Below, piece after piece: positions 21,578 through 31,065 of a stretch of DNA of 64,000 bases. The position numbers were made by a program, and so were the translations under genes. Each line of letters starts with the position of its first letter. The stretch's first letter is position 1. The notes below the pieces were generated by a model. It ran no database searches, was not told the origin of the DNA, and saw nothing but the letters and a program-made list of their open reading frames with translations. Source of the DNA: Bacteroidota bacterium (GTDB lineage: Bacteria; Bacteroidota; Bacteroidia; Bacteroidales; Rikenellaceae); NCBI GenBank assembly GCA_015222165.1, contig JADFUS010000042.1, positions 20,270 to 84,269 of the forward strand, read 5' to 3'.

Positions 21578-22456
21578 ATGACAAAACCCTTAAAAATTGT
21601 TGTCCTGGCAAAACAAGTGCCAGATACCAGAAATGTGGGTAAAGACGCAATGAAAGAAGACGGTACGGTAAACCGTGCTGCTTTAGAAGCAATTTACAAC
21701 CCCGAGGATTTGAATGCTTTAGAGCAAGCTATACGAATAAAAGAAAAATACGAAGGAACGACTGTAACAGTTCTTACAATGGGTCCTCCTCGTGCCTCAG
21801 ATATTATCAGAGAATCTATTTTTCGTGGAGCTAATGATGGAATATTACTTACTGACCGAGCTTTTGCTGGTTCAGATACATTAGCTACATCATACGCTTT
21901 ATCTTGTGCTATTCGCAAAATCAACCCAGATATAGTTATTGCTGGTCGTCAAGCAATTGACGGAGATACTGCTCAAGTAGGACCACAAGTTGCTGAAAAA
22001 CTTAACTTTCCACAAATCACTTATGTTGAAAATGTTGAAAGTATAGAAAATGGTATTGTAACTATCATTCGTCGTATAGAAAATGGTATTGAAAAAGTAG
22101 AAGCAAAATATCCTTTAGTTTTGACAATAAACGAATCGGCACCAGTTTGTCGTCCTCGTAATGCTCGTAGAGTATTGAAATATCGCCATTCTAAAACAGC
22201 AACAGAACTTCAAGCAGAGTCTAACGACTATATATGTGATGTTCGTGGCTGTCGTCCACACCTTACTATAACAGAATGGGGTGTAGCAGATATTGACGCT
22301 AAAGCTGAAGAACTTGGTATGTCTGGTTCTCCAACAAAAGTTAAATCTATTCAAAATGTCGTTTTTCAAGTAAAAGATTCTAAGATACTTACATCTTCAG
22401 ATAACGATGTTCAAGATTTAATGCAAGAGCTTATTGCTAACCATACTATTGGTTAA
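21578..22456 (+). CDS. etfB: Electron transfer flavoprotein beta subunit
   Basis: KIVVLAKQVPDTRNV, AGRQAIDGDTAQVGPQVAEKL. Confidence 0.93.
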   Translation: MTKPLKIVVLAKQVPDTRNVGKDAMKEDGTVNRAALEAIYNPEDLNALEQAIRIKEKYEGTTVTVLTMGPPRASDIIRESIFRGANDGILLTDRAFAGSDTLATSYALSCAIRKINPDIVIAGRQAIDGDTAQVGPQVAEKLNFPQITYVENVESIENGIVTIIRRIENGIEKVEAKYPLVLTINESAPVCRPRNARRVLKYRHSKTATELQAESNDYICDVRGCRPHLTITEWGVADIDAKAEELGMSGSPTKVKSIQNVVFQVKDSKILTSSDNDVQDLMQELIANHTIG

Positions 22457-22528
22457 TAGCTCAAACTATCATTAAGTAACGGGTAATGGTTTTAAGACCA
22501 TATACACCTTAACAAAGTATGAATAATT

Positions 22529-23551
22529 ATGAATAACATATTTGTATATTGCGAAATTAGCGAAGGCGCTAAAGTAGCAGAAGTAAGTTTGGAGCTGTTA
22601 ACAAAAGGTAGATCGCTGGCAAACACACTAAATTGTAAACTTGAGGCTATTGTCTTGGGTGATAACTTAGATGGTGTTGAAAATGAACTATCGAAATATG
22701 GCGTTGACATTATCCACAAGGGAAATGATAAAGTTCTTTTCCCATACACAACTCTTCCACATTCAGCAATAGTTTGCGGAATTTTTGAAGAAGAAAAACC
22801 ACAAATTGCACTTATGGGTGCAACTGTTATTGGTCGTGATCTTGGTCCTCGTGTTTCATCGAAACTACACAGTGGTCTTACTGCTGACTGTACTTCTTTG
22901 GAGATTGGTCCTCATGACGATGTTAAAACAAAAACACACTACGATAATCTTCTATATCAAATACGTCCTGCTTTTGGTGGTAACATCATCGCAACTATCG
23001 TGAATCCTGAGTGTCGTCCACAGATGGCAACAGTTCGTGAAGGCGTAATGAAAAAGGAAGAGATTTCAAATCCAACTCCTGCAGAAGTTAAAAATATAGA
23101 CGTTAAAAAATATGTTACTGACAGCGATTTAGTCGTTAACATTATAGAACGTCATCTTGAAAAACTTGATATCAACATTAAAGATGCACATATCATCATC
23201 GCTGGAGGTTATGGCGTAGGCTCTAAAGAGGGCTTCGACCTATTACACCAACTTGCTGATGTTATTGGCGGAGAGGTTGGCGCTTCACGTGCTGCCGTTG
23301 ATGCAGGTTTCACAGAACACGCTCGTCAAATAGGACAAACGGGAGTCACAGTACGCCCTAAACTATATATTGCTTGTGGTATTTCTGGTCAAATCCAGCA
23401 CACAGCAGGTATGGAAGAGTCGGCAATGGTTATCTCAATCAACAACGACGCTGATGCTCCTATCAACCAATTAGCAGATTATGCTATTGTTGGTGACGTT
23501 TCTCAGGTAGTGAAAAAAATGATTAAGTATTACAAAGAAAACACTAAATAA
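22529..23551 (+). CDS. etfA: Electron transfer flavoprotein alpha subunit
   Basis: GASRAAVDAGFTEHARQIGQTGVTVRPKLYIACGISGQIQHTAGMEES FAD-binding domain. Confidence 0.94.
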   Translation: MNNIFVYCEISEGAKVAEVSLELLTKGRSLANTLNCKLEAIVLGDNLDGVENELSKYGVDIIHKGNDKVLFPYTTLPHSAIVCGIFEEEKPQIALMGATVIGRDLGPRVSSKLHSGLTADCTSLEIGPHDDVKTKTHYDNLLYQIRPAFGGNIIATIVNPECRPQMATVREGVMKKEEISNPTPAEVKNIDVKKYVTDSDLVVNIIERHLEKLDINIKDAHIIIAGGYGVGSKEGFDLLHQLADVIGGEVGASRAAVDAGFTEHARQIGQTGVTVRPKLYIACGISGQIQHTAGMEESAMVISINNDADAPINQLADYAIVGDVSQVVKKMIKYYKENTK

Positions 23552-23552
23552 C

Positions 23553-25292
23553 ATGGCAAACTTCTTATTAGATAATAAAGATTTACAGTACTATCTTGAC
23601 CATGAGTTATTAAAAAAGATAGTCACTCTTAAAGAAAATAACTTTAAGGATGCGGAAAACGACGAGTCTGCTCCAGTAAACTATGACGATGCCCTAGAGG
23701 GTTATAACAAAGTTATGGAGATTATTGGCGAAATATGTGCTAATACTCTTGCTCCAAATGCTGAAGGTGTAGATGCTGAAGGTCCACAAGTTGTAGATGA
23801 TCATGTGGTTTATGCTTCAGGAACACAAGAAAACCACGACATGATGAAACAAGCGGGACTTTATGGTCTTTCTCTTCCTCGTGAATATGGTGGTATGAAT
23901 ATGCCTCTTGCCCATTTTTCTATGGCTAGTGAGCTTATAGGTCGTGCTGATGCAGGTTTTAGTAATATATATGGTCTTCAAGACTGTGCTGAAACTATCA
24001 ATGAATTTGCTTCTGAAGAACAAAAACAAGAATATCTTCCTAGAGTTTCTAAAGGTGAAACTTGTGCTATGGATTTGACTGAGCCAGATGCTGGTTCGGA
24101 TCTTCAAGCTGTACAACTTAAAGCTCACTATGACGAAGAAAAAGGAACTTGGATATTAAACGGTGTTAAACGTTTTATTACAAATGGTGATGCTGATATA
24201 TCTCTTGTCCTTGCACGTTCGGAAGAGGGAACACATGATGGTCGTGGTTTGTCACTATTTGTTTATGACAGAAAACACATGGCTGTTAAAGTTCGCCGTA
24301 TAGAACATAAATTTGGTATTATTGGCTCTCCAACTTGCGAGCTTGTTTTCACAGACGCTCCTGCAGAACTTGTAGGTAGTAGAAAACTAGGACTTATACG
24401 TTACGTGATGGGTCTTATGAATGCTGCTCGTCTTGGAATTGGTGCTCAGTCTGTAGGTATTGCTGAAGTTTCTTATCGTGAAGGACTTCAATATGCTAAG
24501 GAACGTAAGCAATTTGGTAAAGCTATCATCGAATTTCCAGCCGTTTACGAACTACTTTCAAATATGAAAGCTCGTATATGTGCTTCTCGTGCTATGCTTT
24601 ATGAGACAGCTAATAATGTAGATATGTATAAAACATATTTCCATGTTTCTAAAAAGAGAAAACTTACTCCTGAAGAGAGAGCTGAGATGAAATATCATAC
24701 TAAAATTGCTGATGCATATACTCCACTTCTAAAAATGATGTCGAGTGAATATGCAAATAGCGTTGCTTATGATTCTCTTCAAATACATGGTGGTTCTGGT
24801 TTTATGATGGACTACCCTATTCAACGTCACGTTCGTGATGCACGTATCACAAATATTTATGAGGGTACTACACAGCTTCAAGTTGTGGCGGCCATCAAAG
24901 GTATTGCGGCAGGTACTTACGAAGAGAAGATGAAAGAGTATGAAGGTATCAAATGTTTAGCTATGAACAAACCACTTCTTGAACGCCTTACAAATATGCG
25001 TAAGCAATATGAGGAGATGGTAAGCTATGTTACAGAACTTGACAATGCTAATGAATTCTTAGATTTCCATGCACGTCGTTTGGCGGAAATGGCAGGTCAT
25101 ATAATTTTTGCACACCTTATGCTTCGTCGTAGTAACACTTCAAAAGTTGAAGGAGACAGCGAAGAATATCATACACTTACAAATATATATCTTAACGATG
25201 GAGAAGCTAAAAACAACGGTTATGCTTCATACATCAAGAGTGTAAATGTTGCAGATTTAGATATGTTCAGAGATATAAAATTAGACAAATAA
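23553..25292 (+). CDS. Acyl-CoA dehydrogenase
   Basis: CAMDLTEPDAGSDLQAV, KRFITNGDADI, YAKERKQFGKAIIEFPAV, IHGGSGFMMDYPIQRHVRDARITNIYEGTTQLQ. Confidence 0.93.
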   Translation: MANFLLDNKDLQYYLDHELLKKIVTLKENNFKDAENDESAPVNYDDALEGYNKVMEIIGEICANTLAPNAEGVDAEGPQVVDDHVVYASGTQENHDMMKQAGLYGLSLPREYGGMNMPLAHFSMASELIGRADAGFSNIYGLQDCAETINEFASEEQKQEYLPRVSKGETCAMDLTEPDAGSDLQAVQLKAHYDEEKGTWILNGVKRFITNGDADISLVLARSEEGTHDGRGLSLFVYDRKHMAVKVRRIEHKFGIIGSPTCELVFTDAPAELVGSRKLGLIRYVMGLMNAARLGIGAQSVGIAEVSYREGLQYAKERKQFGKAIIEFPAVYELLSNMKARICASRAMLYETANNVDMYKTYFHVSKKRKLTPEERAEMKYHTKIADAYTPLLKMMSSEYANSVAYDSLQIHGGSGFMMDYPIQRHVRDARITNIYEGTTQLQVVAAIKGIAAGTYEEKMKEYEGIKCLAMNKPLLERLTNMRKQYEEMVSYVTELDNANEFLDFHARRLAEMAGHIIFAHLMLRRSNTSKVEGDSEEYHTLTNIYLNDGEAKNNGYASYIKSVNVADLDMFRDIKLDK

Positions 25293-25309
25293 AACACACA
25301 AATATATAA

Positions 25310-25340
25310 ATAGAGGATAACTTAATAAGTTATCCTCTAT
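25310..25340. terminator. Bidirectional hairpin terminator between convergent acd and hcp
   Basis: atagaggataactt-aat-aagttatcctctat: 14-bp perfect stem followed by TTTTGTTTT. Confidence 0.88.
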
Positions 25341-25355
25341 TTTGTTTTAAGTAAA

Positions 25356-27002
25356 TTATTCGCCTAAGAAAAGCTTCATATCTTCGTCTACTGTTCCTAT
25401 GCCTGCAATTCCGAAATTATCAACAAGAACTTTTACTACATTTGGTGATAAAAATGCTGGAAGTGTTGGTCCTAAGTGAATGTTTTTCACTCCTAAATAA
25501 AGTAATGAAAGCAATACGATAACTGCTTTTTGCTCGTACCACGCTATATTATAAGCTATTGGCAACTCGTTTATATCGTTAAGCTCGAATATCTCTTTTA
25601 ACTTCATAGCTATAACAACCAACGAATAACTATCATTACATTGTCCAGCATCTAAAACTCTTGGTATACCGTTAATATCTCCTAGAGGCAATTTATTATA
25701 TCTGAATTTTGCACAACCCGCTGTTAGAATAACCGTATCTTTAGGTAGTTTTTTTGCAAATTCTGTATAATATTCACGGCTCTTCATACGACCATCACAC
25801 CCTGCCATAACAAAGAATTTACGTATAGCACCACTCTTCACAGCATCAACAATTTTGTCGGCAAGAGCGAAAACCTGTGCATGAGCAAAACCACCTACAA
25901 TCTCACCTTTTTCAATTTCTATTGGAGGTGCACATTTTTTTGCGTGTTCTATAAGTTGTGAGAAATCTTTTGAACCTCCCTCTCTACGATTTGCAATATG
26001 AGTGAATCCCTTAAACCCTGACGAACCAGTAGTATAAACTCTGTCCGAATAAGTTGCGGAAGCACGAGGCGGAACAATACAATTTGTTGTAAACAATATC
26101 ACACCATTAAAAGTTTCGAAATCTGTAGTTTGACTCCACCAAGAACCACCATAGTTACCAACAAAATTATCGTATTTCTTAAATGCTGGATAATAGTTCG
26201 CTGGAAGCATCTCGCTATGTGTATATACGTCAACACCAGTTCCTTGAGTTTGCTCAAGAAGATCTTGCATATCTCTTAAATCGTGACCAGTTATAAGGAT
26301 AGCTGGATTTTTACGAACACCTAAACTAACCTTTGTAATTTCTGGATTACCATAAGCTGTAGTATTTGCTTTATCTAACAAAGCCATGACTTTAACACCA
26401 TATTCTCCAGTTCTCAAAACCAAAGCTATAAGCTCATCAACAGTCAAATCGTCATTTGTCGTAGCCACAAGAGCTTCTTGAATAAAAGCACTTATACCCT
26501 TATCTACAAAATCAAGATTAAAAGCGTGTTCTGCATAAGCACAAATTCCTTTTGTACCGTAAATAACTAACTCACGCAATGAACGAATATCTTCATTTTC
26601 TGTTGAAAGGACACCAATAGTTTTAGCTTTTTTCTCCATCTCTTCGATAGATTGACCGTTAAAAGTCAGACAATCACAATCTATAACAAGTTGTAGTCCT
26701 AATTTTTCATACGCTTTTTTTGCTTCCGCACGTACTAAATAAGCCTCTTTAATTTTAGTAACAAATCTATCTTTATCGAAATTCGCATTTGTGATAGTCA
26801 TAAACATTCCGTCTATAATTATCTTATTTGCTTTTGGCAACTCGACACCTTTAGCACGTAATTTTACTGTTATTTTTGAAATTCCTTTCAAAATATATAT
26901 CAAAAGGTCTTGTAATTCTGCAACTTCAGAATCTTTTCCACAAACACCTTTTATTGTACAACCAGTTCCTTTGGCTGTTTCTTGACATTGATAACAAAAC
27001 AT
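25356..27002 (-). CDS. hcp: Hydroxylamine reductase / hybrid cluster protein
   Basis: N-terminal [23 protein letters not shown] cysteine motif, [34 protein letters not shown]. Confidence 0.95.
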   Translation of the reverse strand: MFCYQCQETAKGTGCTIKGVCGKDSEVAELQDLLIYILKGISKITVKLRAKGVELPKANKIIIDGMFMTITNANFDKDRFVTKIKEAYLVRAEAKKAYEKLGLQLVIDCDCLTFNGQSIEEMEKKAKTIGVLSTENEDIRSLRELVIYGTKGICAYAEHAFNLDFVDKGISAFIQEALVATTNDDLTVDELIALVLRTGEYGVKVMALLDKANTTAYGNPEITKVSLGVRKNPAILITGHDLRDMQDLLEQTQGTGVDVYTHSEMLPANYYPAFKKYDNFVGNYGGSWWSQTTDFETFNGVILFTTNCIVPPRASATYSDRVYTTGSSGFKGFTHIANRREGGSKDFSQLIEHAKKCAPPIEIEKGEIVGGFAHAQVFALADKIVDAVKSGAIRKFFVMAGCDGRMKSREYYTEFAKKLPKDTVILTAGCAKFRYNKLPLGDINGIPRVLDAGQCNDSYSLVVIAMKLKEIFELNDINELPIAYNIAWYEQKAVIVLLSLLYLGVKNIHLGPTLPAFLSPNVVKVLVDNFGIAGIGTVDEDMKLFLGE

Positions 27003-27022
27003 AATTTTATAATTTTAGGTTA

Positions 27023-27874
27023 TTAAATCCACTCTTCTTTTAATACATCACCCTTTATTCCAACAACAATTTGTTTAACGGGGATTTTTCTTTTTGCTTG
27101 TGATATCGCTGTATGAGCTAAACCAAGCAAACCTCCACAACATGGCACTTCCATCATTATGACTGTAAGTGTGTTAATTTGCGAATCGTCTATCATAGAA
27201 ATTAACTTCTCTATATATTTTTCTTTCCCTGAATCGAGCTTAGGACAAGCTATAGCAATAATTTTTCCTTTAATATATCGGCTATGAAAATCGCCTAAAG
27301 CATAAGCTGTACAATCTGCTGCCAATACTACATCTGCACCCTGAAAATAACTCGCTTGAGGATTTAACAAATGTAACTGAACTGGCCACTGACGAAGTTG
27401 AGAAATCTGTGAAACCGAAGAAACCGTCATTGTCACTGCTTTTGGAGCAAAAGACATCTCCTTTTCACCAGGACAACTTCCACAAGAAGATTTAGATTGT
27501 AAAGGCTCTTTAACTGGCACAGAAATATCTAATCCTTTTTCTTTTAATACTTCAACTCCTTGATTATAATACTCAGTTTCATTGTGATCTCGGAGATGGG
27601 TAAGATGTGCAATAATTGTTTTTTCACCTTTAGGAATCATACGCTCCATAACAATACGCTCGTCATAAGGCTCTGCTTCACGTTCTTCAAGCTCTATAGC
27701 ACCAACTGGACAATCACCAATACAAGCTCCCAATCCATCGCAAAACAAATCGCTAATGATACGAGCTTTGCCATCTATCATCTGCAAAGCACCTTCGTGA
27801 CACCCTTTAACACAAGCACCACAACCATTACATAAAGTTTCGTCTATTTTTATTATTGTTCTTTTCATACTCAT
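27023..27874 (-). CDS. 4Fe-4S dicluster ferredoxin-like protein
   Basis: IDETLCNGCGACVKGCHEGAL and CDGLGACIGDCPVGAI. Immediately upstream of hcp. Confidence 0.88.
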   Translation of the reverse strand: MSMKRTIIKIDETLCNGCGACVKGCHEGALQMIDGKARIISDLFCDGLGACIGDCPVGAIELEEREAEPYDERIVMERMIPKGEKTIIAHLTHLRDHNETEYYNQGVEVLKEKGLDISVPVKEPLQSKSSCGSCPGEKEMSFAPKAVTMTVSSVSQISQLRQWPVQLHLLNPQASYFQGADVVLAADCTAYALGDFHSRYIKGKIIAIACPKLDSGKEKYIEKLISMIDDSQINTLTVIMMEVPCCGGLLGLAHTAISQAKRKIPVKQIVVGIKGDVLKEEWI

Positions 27875-27884
27875 TATTTTAAGA

Positions 27885-27892
27885 CAAAGATA
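27885..27892 (-). promoter_or_regulatory. -7 element (TATCTTTG) of the ferredoxin-hcp transcription unit
   Basis: The minus strand reads TATCTTTG just upstream of the ferredoxin start; no TTTG at the expected -33 position. Confidence 0.6.
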
Positions 27893-27912
27893 TGAATACT
27901 GCTTTTGAAGAT

Positions 27913-27930
27913 GTGTAACAGTTGTTACAC
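27913..27930. promoter_or_regulatory. FNR/HcpR-type operator GTGTAACA-GT-TGTTACAC
   Basis: Perfect 8-bp inverted repeat between the ferredoxin-hcp genes and a divergent Crp/Fnr-family regulator gene. Confidence 0.7.
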
Positions 27931-28130
27931 TTTAGAAAACTATATAAATTTTAATATCGATTATTGCATAGAAAAAGACATACTTATCATTAAGTATGAA
28001 CTAACAGAAAATTAACTACTTATAAGTATGAACACAAATACTATGCTAGAATTATAACGAAATTAATTATTAATATATCTTAGCATTTTTATCGGAAATA
28101 TTATATCTTTGGTATCTAATTAATGACTCT

Positions 28131-28778
28131 ATGAATTTAGAACAATGCCTTGGATGTGGCAAAATATCAAAAAAGGAACGTGAGGAATATTTTAACTCTC
28201 TTGATGCTATTATAAAAAACTATAAAAAAGGAGATTATATTGCTAGACAAGGTGATATGGTAGATTATTTATATATTTTAAGCGAGGGAAGCGTTAAAAC
28301 AGAGATGATTACGGAAAGTGGTGGAATTTTGGGAGTTGAAACTATTGTTGCTCCTCGACCTCTTGCTCCAGCTTTTCTATTTGCTGACAACAATCGTTTT
28401 CCCGTTGATGTTATTGCTAGTAAAGAGTGTGAAGTTGCTCTTATTTCTAAAGAATCTGTCATGAAACAGCTATCTACAAACGAATCATTTTTTAAAAGTT
28501 ATATGGCTTTTAACGCCAATAGAACGCATTTTTTATCTGAAAGATTACAGCTACTATCTATAAAAACTATAAAAGGAAAATTGGCATATTATATTTTGCA
28601 ACGAGCAAAAAACGGACTATTTGATTTGGAATTAAATCAAAAAGAACTTGCTGAATATTTTGGCGTAGCTCGTCCCTCTATAGCACGAAGTTTTTCTGAA
28701 ATGGTTGAAGAAGAAGTTATTACAAGTGATGGTAAAATTTTGAATAATGATAAATTGAAAAATTATATTTTATCATAA
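28131..28778 (+). CDS. Crp/Fnr family transcriptional regulator (HcpR-like by context)
   Basis: cNMP-binding fold (GDYIARQGDMVDYLYILSEGSVKTEM) and C-terminal HTH (LNQKELAEYFGVARPSIARSFSEM). Divergent from the hcp cluster. Confidence 0.88.
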   Translation: MNLEQCLGCGKISKKEREEYFNSLDAIIKNYKKGDYIARQGDMVDYLYILSEGSVKTEMITESGGILGVETIVAPRPLAPAFLFADNNRFPVDVIASKECEVALISKESVMKQLSTNESFFKSYMAFNANRTHFLSERLQLLSIKTIKGKLAYYILQRAKNGLFDLELNQKELAEYFGVARPSIARSFSEMVEEEVITSDGKILNNDKLKNYILS

Positions 28779-28779
28779 A

Positions 28780-31065
28780 TTAACAATCAACATTTACACT
28801 CACAATAACTTTATTTTTATATTTTTTCACTATCTGCTGAATAATTTTAGCCATGGACTCTTTGGCTGGAAGAAACCCTATTTTCAATAATTTAACGGTT
28901 ATATTTTCTATATAAAAACCTCTAATTTTATCTATTAACGGAGATTCTAAAGAACAAGAAATCATCTTGACTCCTGAATTTAAAGAAGTTACAATATCTT
29001 GTGATGCCGAAGATAATAATTCACTATCAACACATTTAACAGTAATTTGTATCATTTTACATATTGGAGGATAATTAAAAACAGTACGTGCCTCAATTTC
29101 ATGACGATACATAGAAAGATAATCGTTATTTCTTATTTGAAGAAAAAGCGGATTTTCGGGCTGTGAAGTTTGGATAATCATCTCTCCTTGCGCAACATTA
29201 CGAGAAGTACGACCTGCGAATTGCGTCATTATTTGGTAAGTACGCTCTTCGGAACGGAAATTTGGGAAATTAAGAATATTATCTACATTGACAACACAAG
29301 CAAGTGTAGCCTTAGGAAAATCGAATCCCTTGGTTATTATTTGTGTTCCCACGACCAATTTTTTCTCACCTTTTTCAACTGCTGAAAGCGTATCTGCAAA
29401 ATCTTTTTTTCGTCTCATGGCGTCTCCATCAAGCCTAGCTATAGAAGCCAAAGGAAAATATTTATCCAATTTTTCCTCTACATTTTCTGAACCTATACCA
29501 TGCAAAACCATATTCGCACGACACTTAGGACACAAATCTAAAACTTTTCGTCTTTCACCACAATAGTGACATTCGAGCATCATAGATTGTTTGTGATAAG
29601 TCAACGACACATTACACTGAGTACATTTTGGTATATATCCGCAATTGCTACATTCCATATACGAAGCAAATCCACGTCTGTTATGAAGTATTAATGTTTG
29701 GTCTCCACGCTCCATACATTTACCAATTTCAGTAAGCATATATTTACTAAAATAACGTGTATCAAAACGATAACCATATACCTGCTTATCTTTTAGAGCA
29801 ATATGGCGTCTATCTATAATTTTTATTTTAGGATCTGGAGCTTCGTTATATCTTTTATCAATCTTAACAATGGCATATTTACCCATTTCAACATTATAAA
29901 AGCTCTCTATTGATGGGGTTGCACTAACAAGAAGCGTTGATGAACCATAAATATTTTGCATTACCAAAGCACAATCTCTAGCACTAAAATAAGGACGTTT
30001 ATCAGACTGTTTATAGCTCAAATCATGTTCTTCATCGACAACTACAATAGCTAAATTATCGAAAGGAAGACCAACGGCAACACGTGTTCCCACAATAATT
30101 TTGACTTCTCCATTAAGGATTTTTTGATAAGTAGAAAATCTTTTAAGAGCACTATCTTGAGAGGTATAAGTCGCAACATCACTTGGGAAAGCACTAAGAA
30201 TACGTTTAGAAAGCTGGGTCGAAAAAGCAAGCTCTGGAACTAGAATTAACGCCTGAAACCCATTATCAACAGCCGTTTTCACTTGGTGCAAATAAATTTC
30301 TGTCTTTCCTGAGCCTGAAATACCATGCAACAAAACAGGTTTTTTTTCACCCAAAAAAGAGCTAACACTTTCACTAGCTACTTTTTGGATATCTGTCAAA
30401 ACTTTAAGATTTGCAGAAATATCTATTTTTTCTTTAACTTGGTAATTTCGAGGGCGTAACTCCTCTTTTTGACTTAGCATACCACGCTTAACAAGCTCTC
30501 TTAAAGCAGTAGAACCTGCATCGTGTTTAAGCAATTCACTTTTCCATATCTCTATATTCTCACCTTTCAACTCTCCAAATTTTAGAAGACTTAGAAAAGC
30601 CTCTTTCTGTTTTGGTGAACGACTTAGAGTTTGTATATTTTCATCACGAAGAGAATCCGACGTTGATAATCTAACATCTGAAATCACACTCTCCTTGTGT
30701 CGATAGTGAGTAATGCCATCTTCCAACTCTCCACTAATTCTAAGAGCTGTAGGAAGAAAATTCTTCATCACCTCACCCATTGTCGAGATATAATAGTCCG
30801 AAATCCACTGCCACAATCTTATTTGAGGGACTGTAACAATAGGTTTTAAATCTATTACTTCTATAATATCTTTGATTCTAGTATCGGGGAAATCTTCTTC
30901 TATATTTTTAATACTCATAACAATAGCAGAATAAACTTTCCTTTTTCCTACACTTACGGCAACACGTCCTCCTTCAACAACCTGCCCTTGCCACTGATCT
31001 GGCACTCTATAGATAAGCAGTTTGTCTAAATATAATGGGAGAAGAACATTAACATAAGTTGTCAT
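28780..31065 (-). CDS. priA: Primosomal protein N' (replication restart helicase PriA)
   Basis: LLHGISGSGKTEIYLHQV, VVDEEHD, zinc-finger cysteines CSNCGYIPKCTQCNVSLTYH. Confidence 0.94.
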   Translation of the reverse strand: MTTYVNVLLPLYLDKLLIYRVPDQWQGQVVEGGRVAVSVGKRKVYSAIVMSIKNIEEDFPDTRIKDIIEVIDLKPIVTVPQIRLWQWISDYYISTMGEVMKNFLPTALRISGELEDGITHYRHKESVISDVRLSTSDSLRDENIQTLSRSPKQKEAFLSLLKFGELKGENIEIWKSELLKHDAGSTALRELVKRGMLSQKEELRPRNYQVKEKIDISANLKVLTDIQKVASESVSSFLGEKKPVLLHGISGSGKTEIYLHQVKTAVDNGFQALILVPELAFSTQLSKRILSAFPSDVATYTSQDSALKRFSTYQKILNGEVKIIVGTRVAVGLPFDNLAIVVVDEEHDLSYKQSDKRPYFSARDCALVMQNIYGSSTLLVSATPSIESFYNVEMGKYAIVKIDKRYNEAPDPKIKIIDRRHIALKDKQVYGYRFDTRYFSKYMLTEIGKCMERGDQTLILHNRRGFASYMECSNCGYIPKCTQCNVSLTYHKQSMMLECHYCGERRKVLDLCPKCRANMVLHGIGSENVEEKLDKYFPLASIARLDGDAMRRKKDFADTLSAVEKGEKKLVVGTQIITKGFDFPKATLACVVNVDNILNFPNFRSEERTYQIMTQFAGRTSRNVAQGEMIIQTSQPENPLFLQIRNNDYLSMYRHEIEARTVFNYPPICKMIQITVKCVDSELLSSASQDIVTSLNSGVKMISCSLESPLIDKIRGFYIENITVKLLKIGFLPAKESMAKIIQQIVKKYKNKVIVSVNVDC

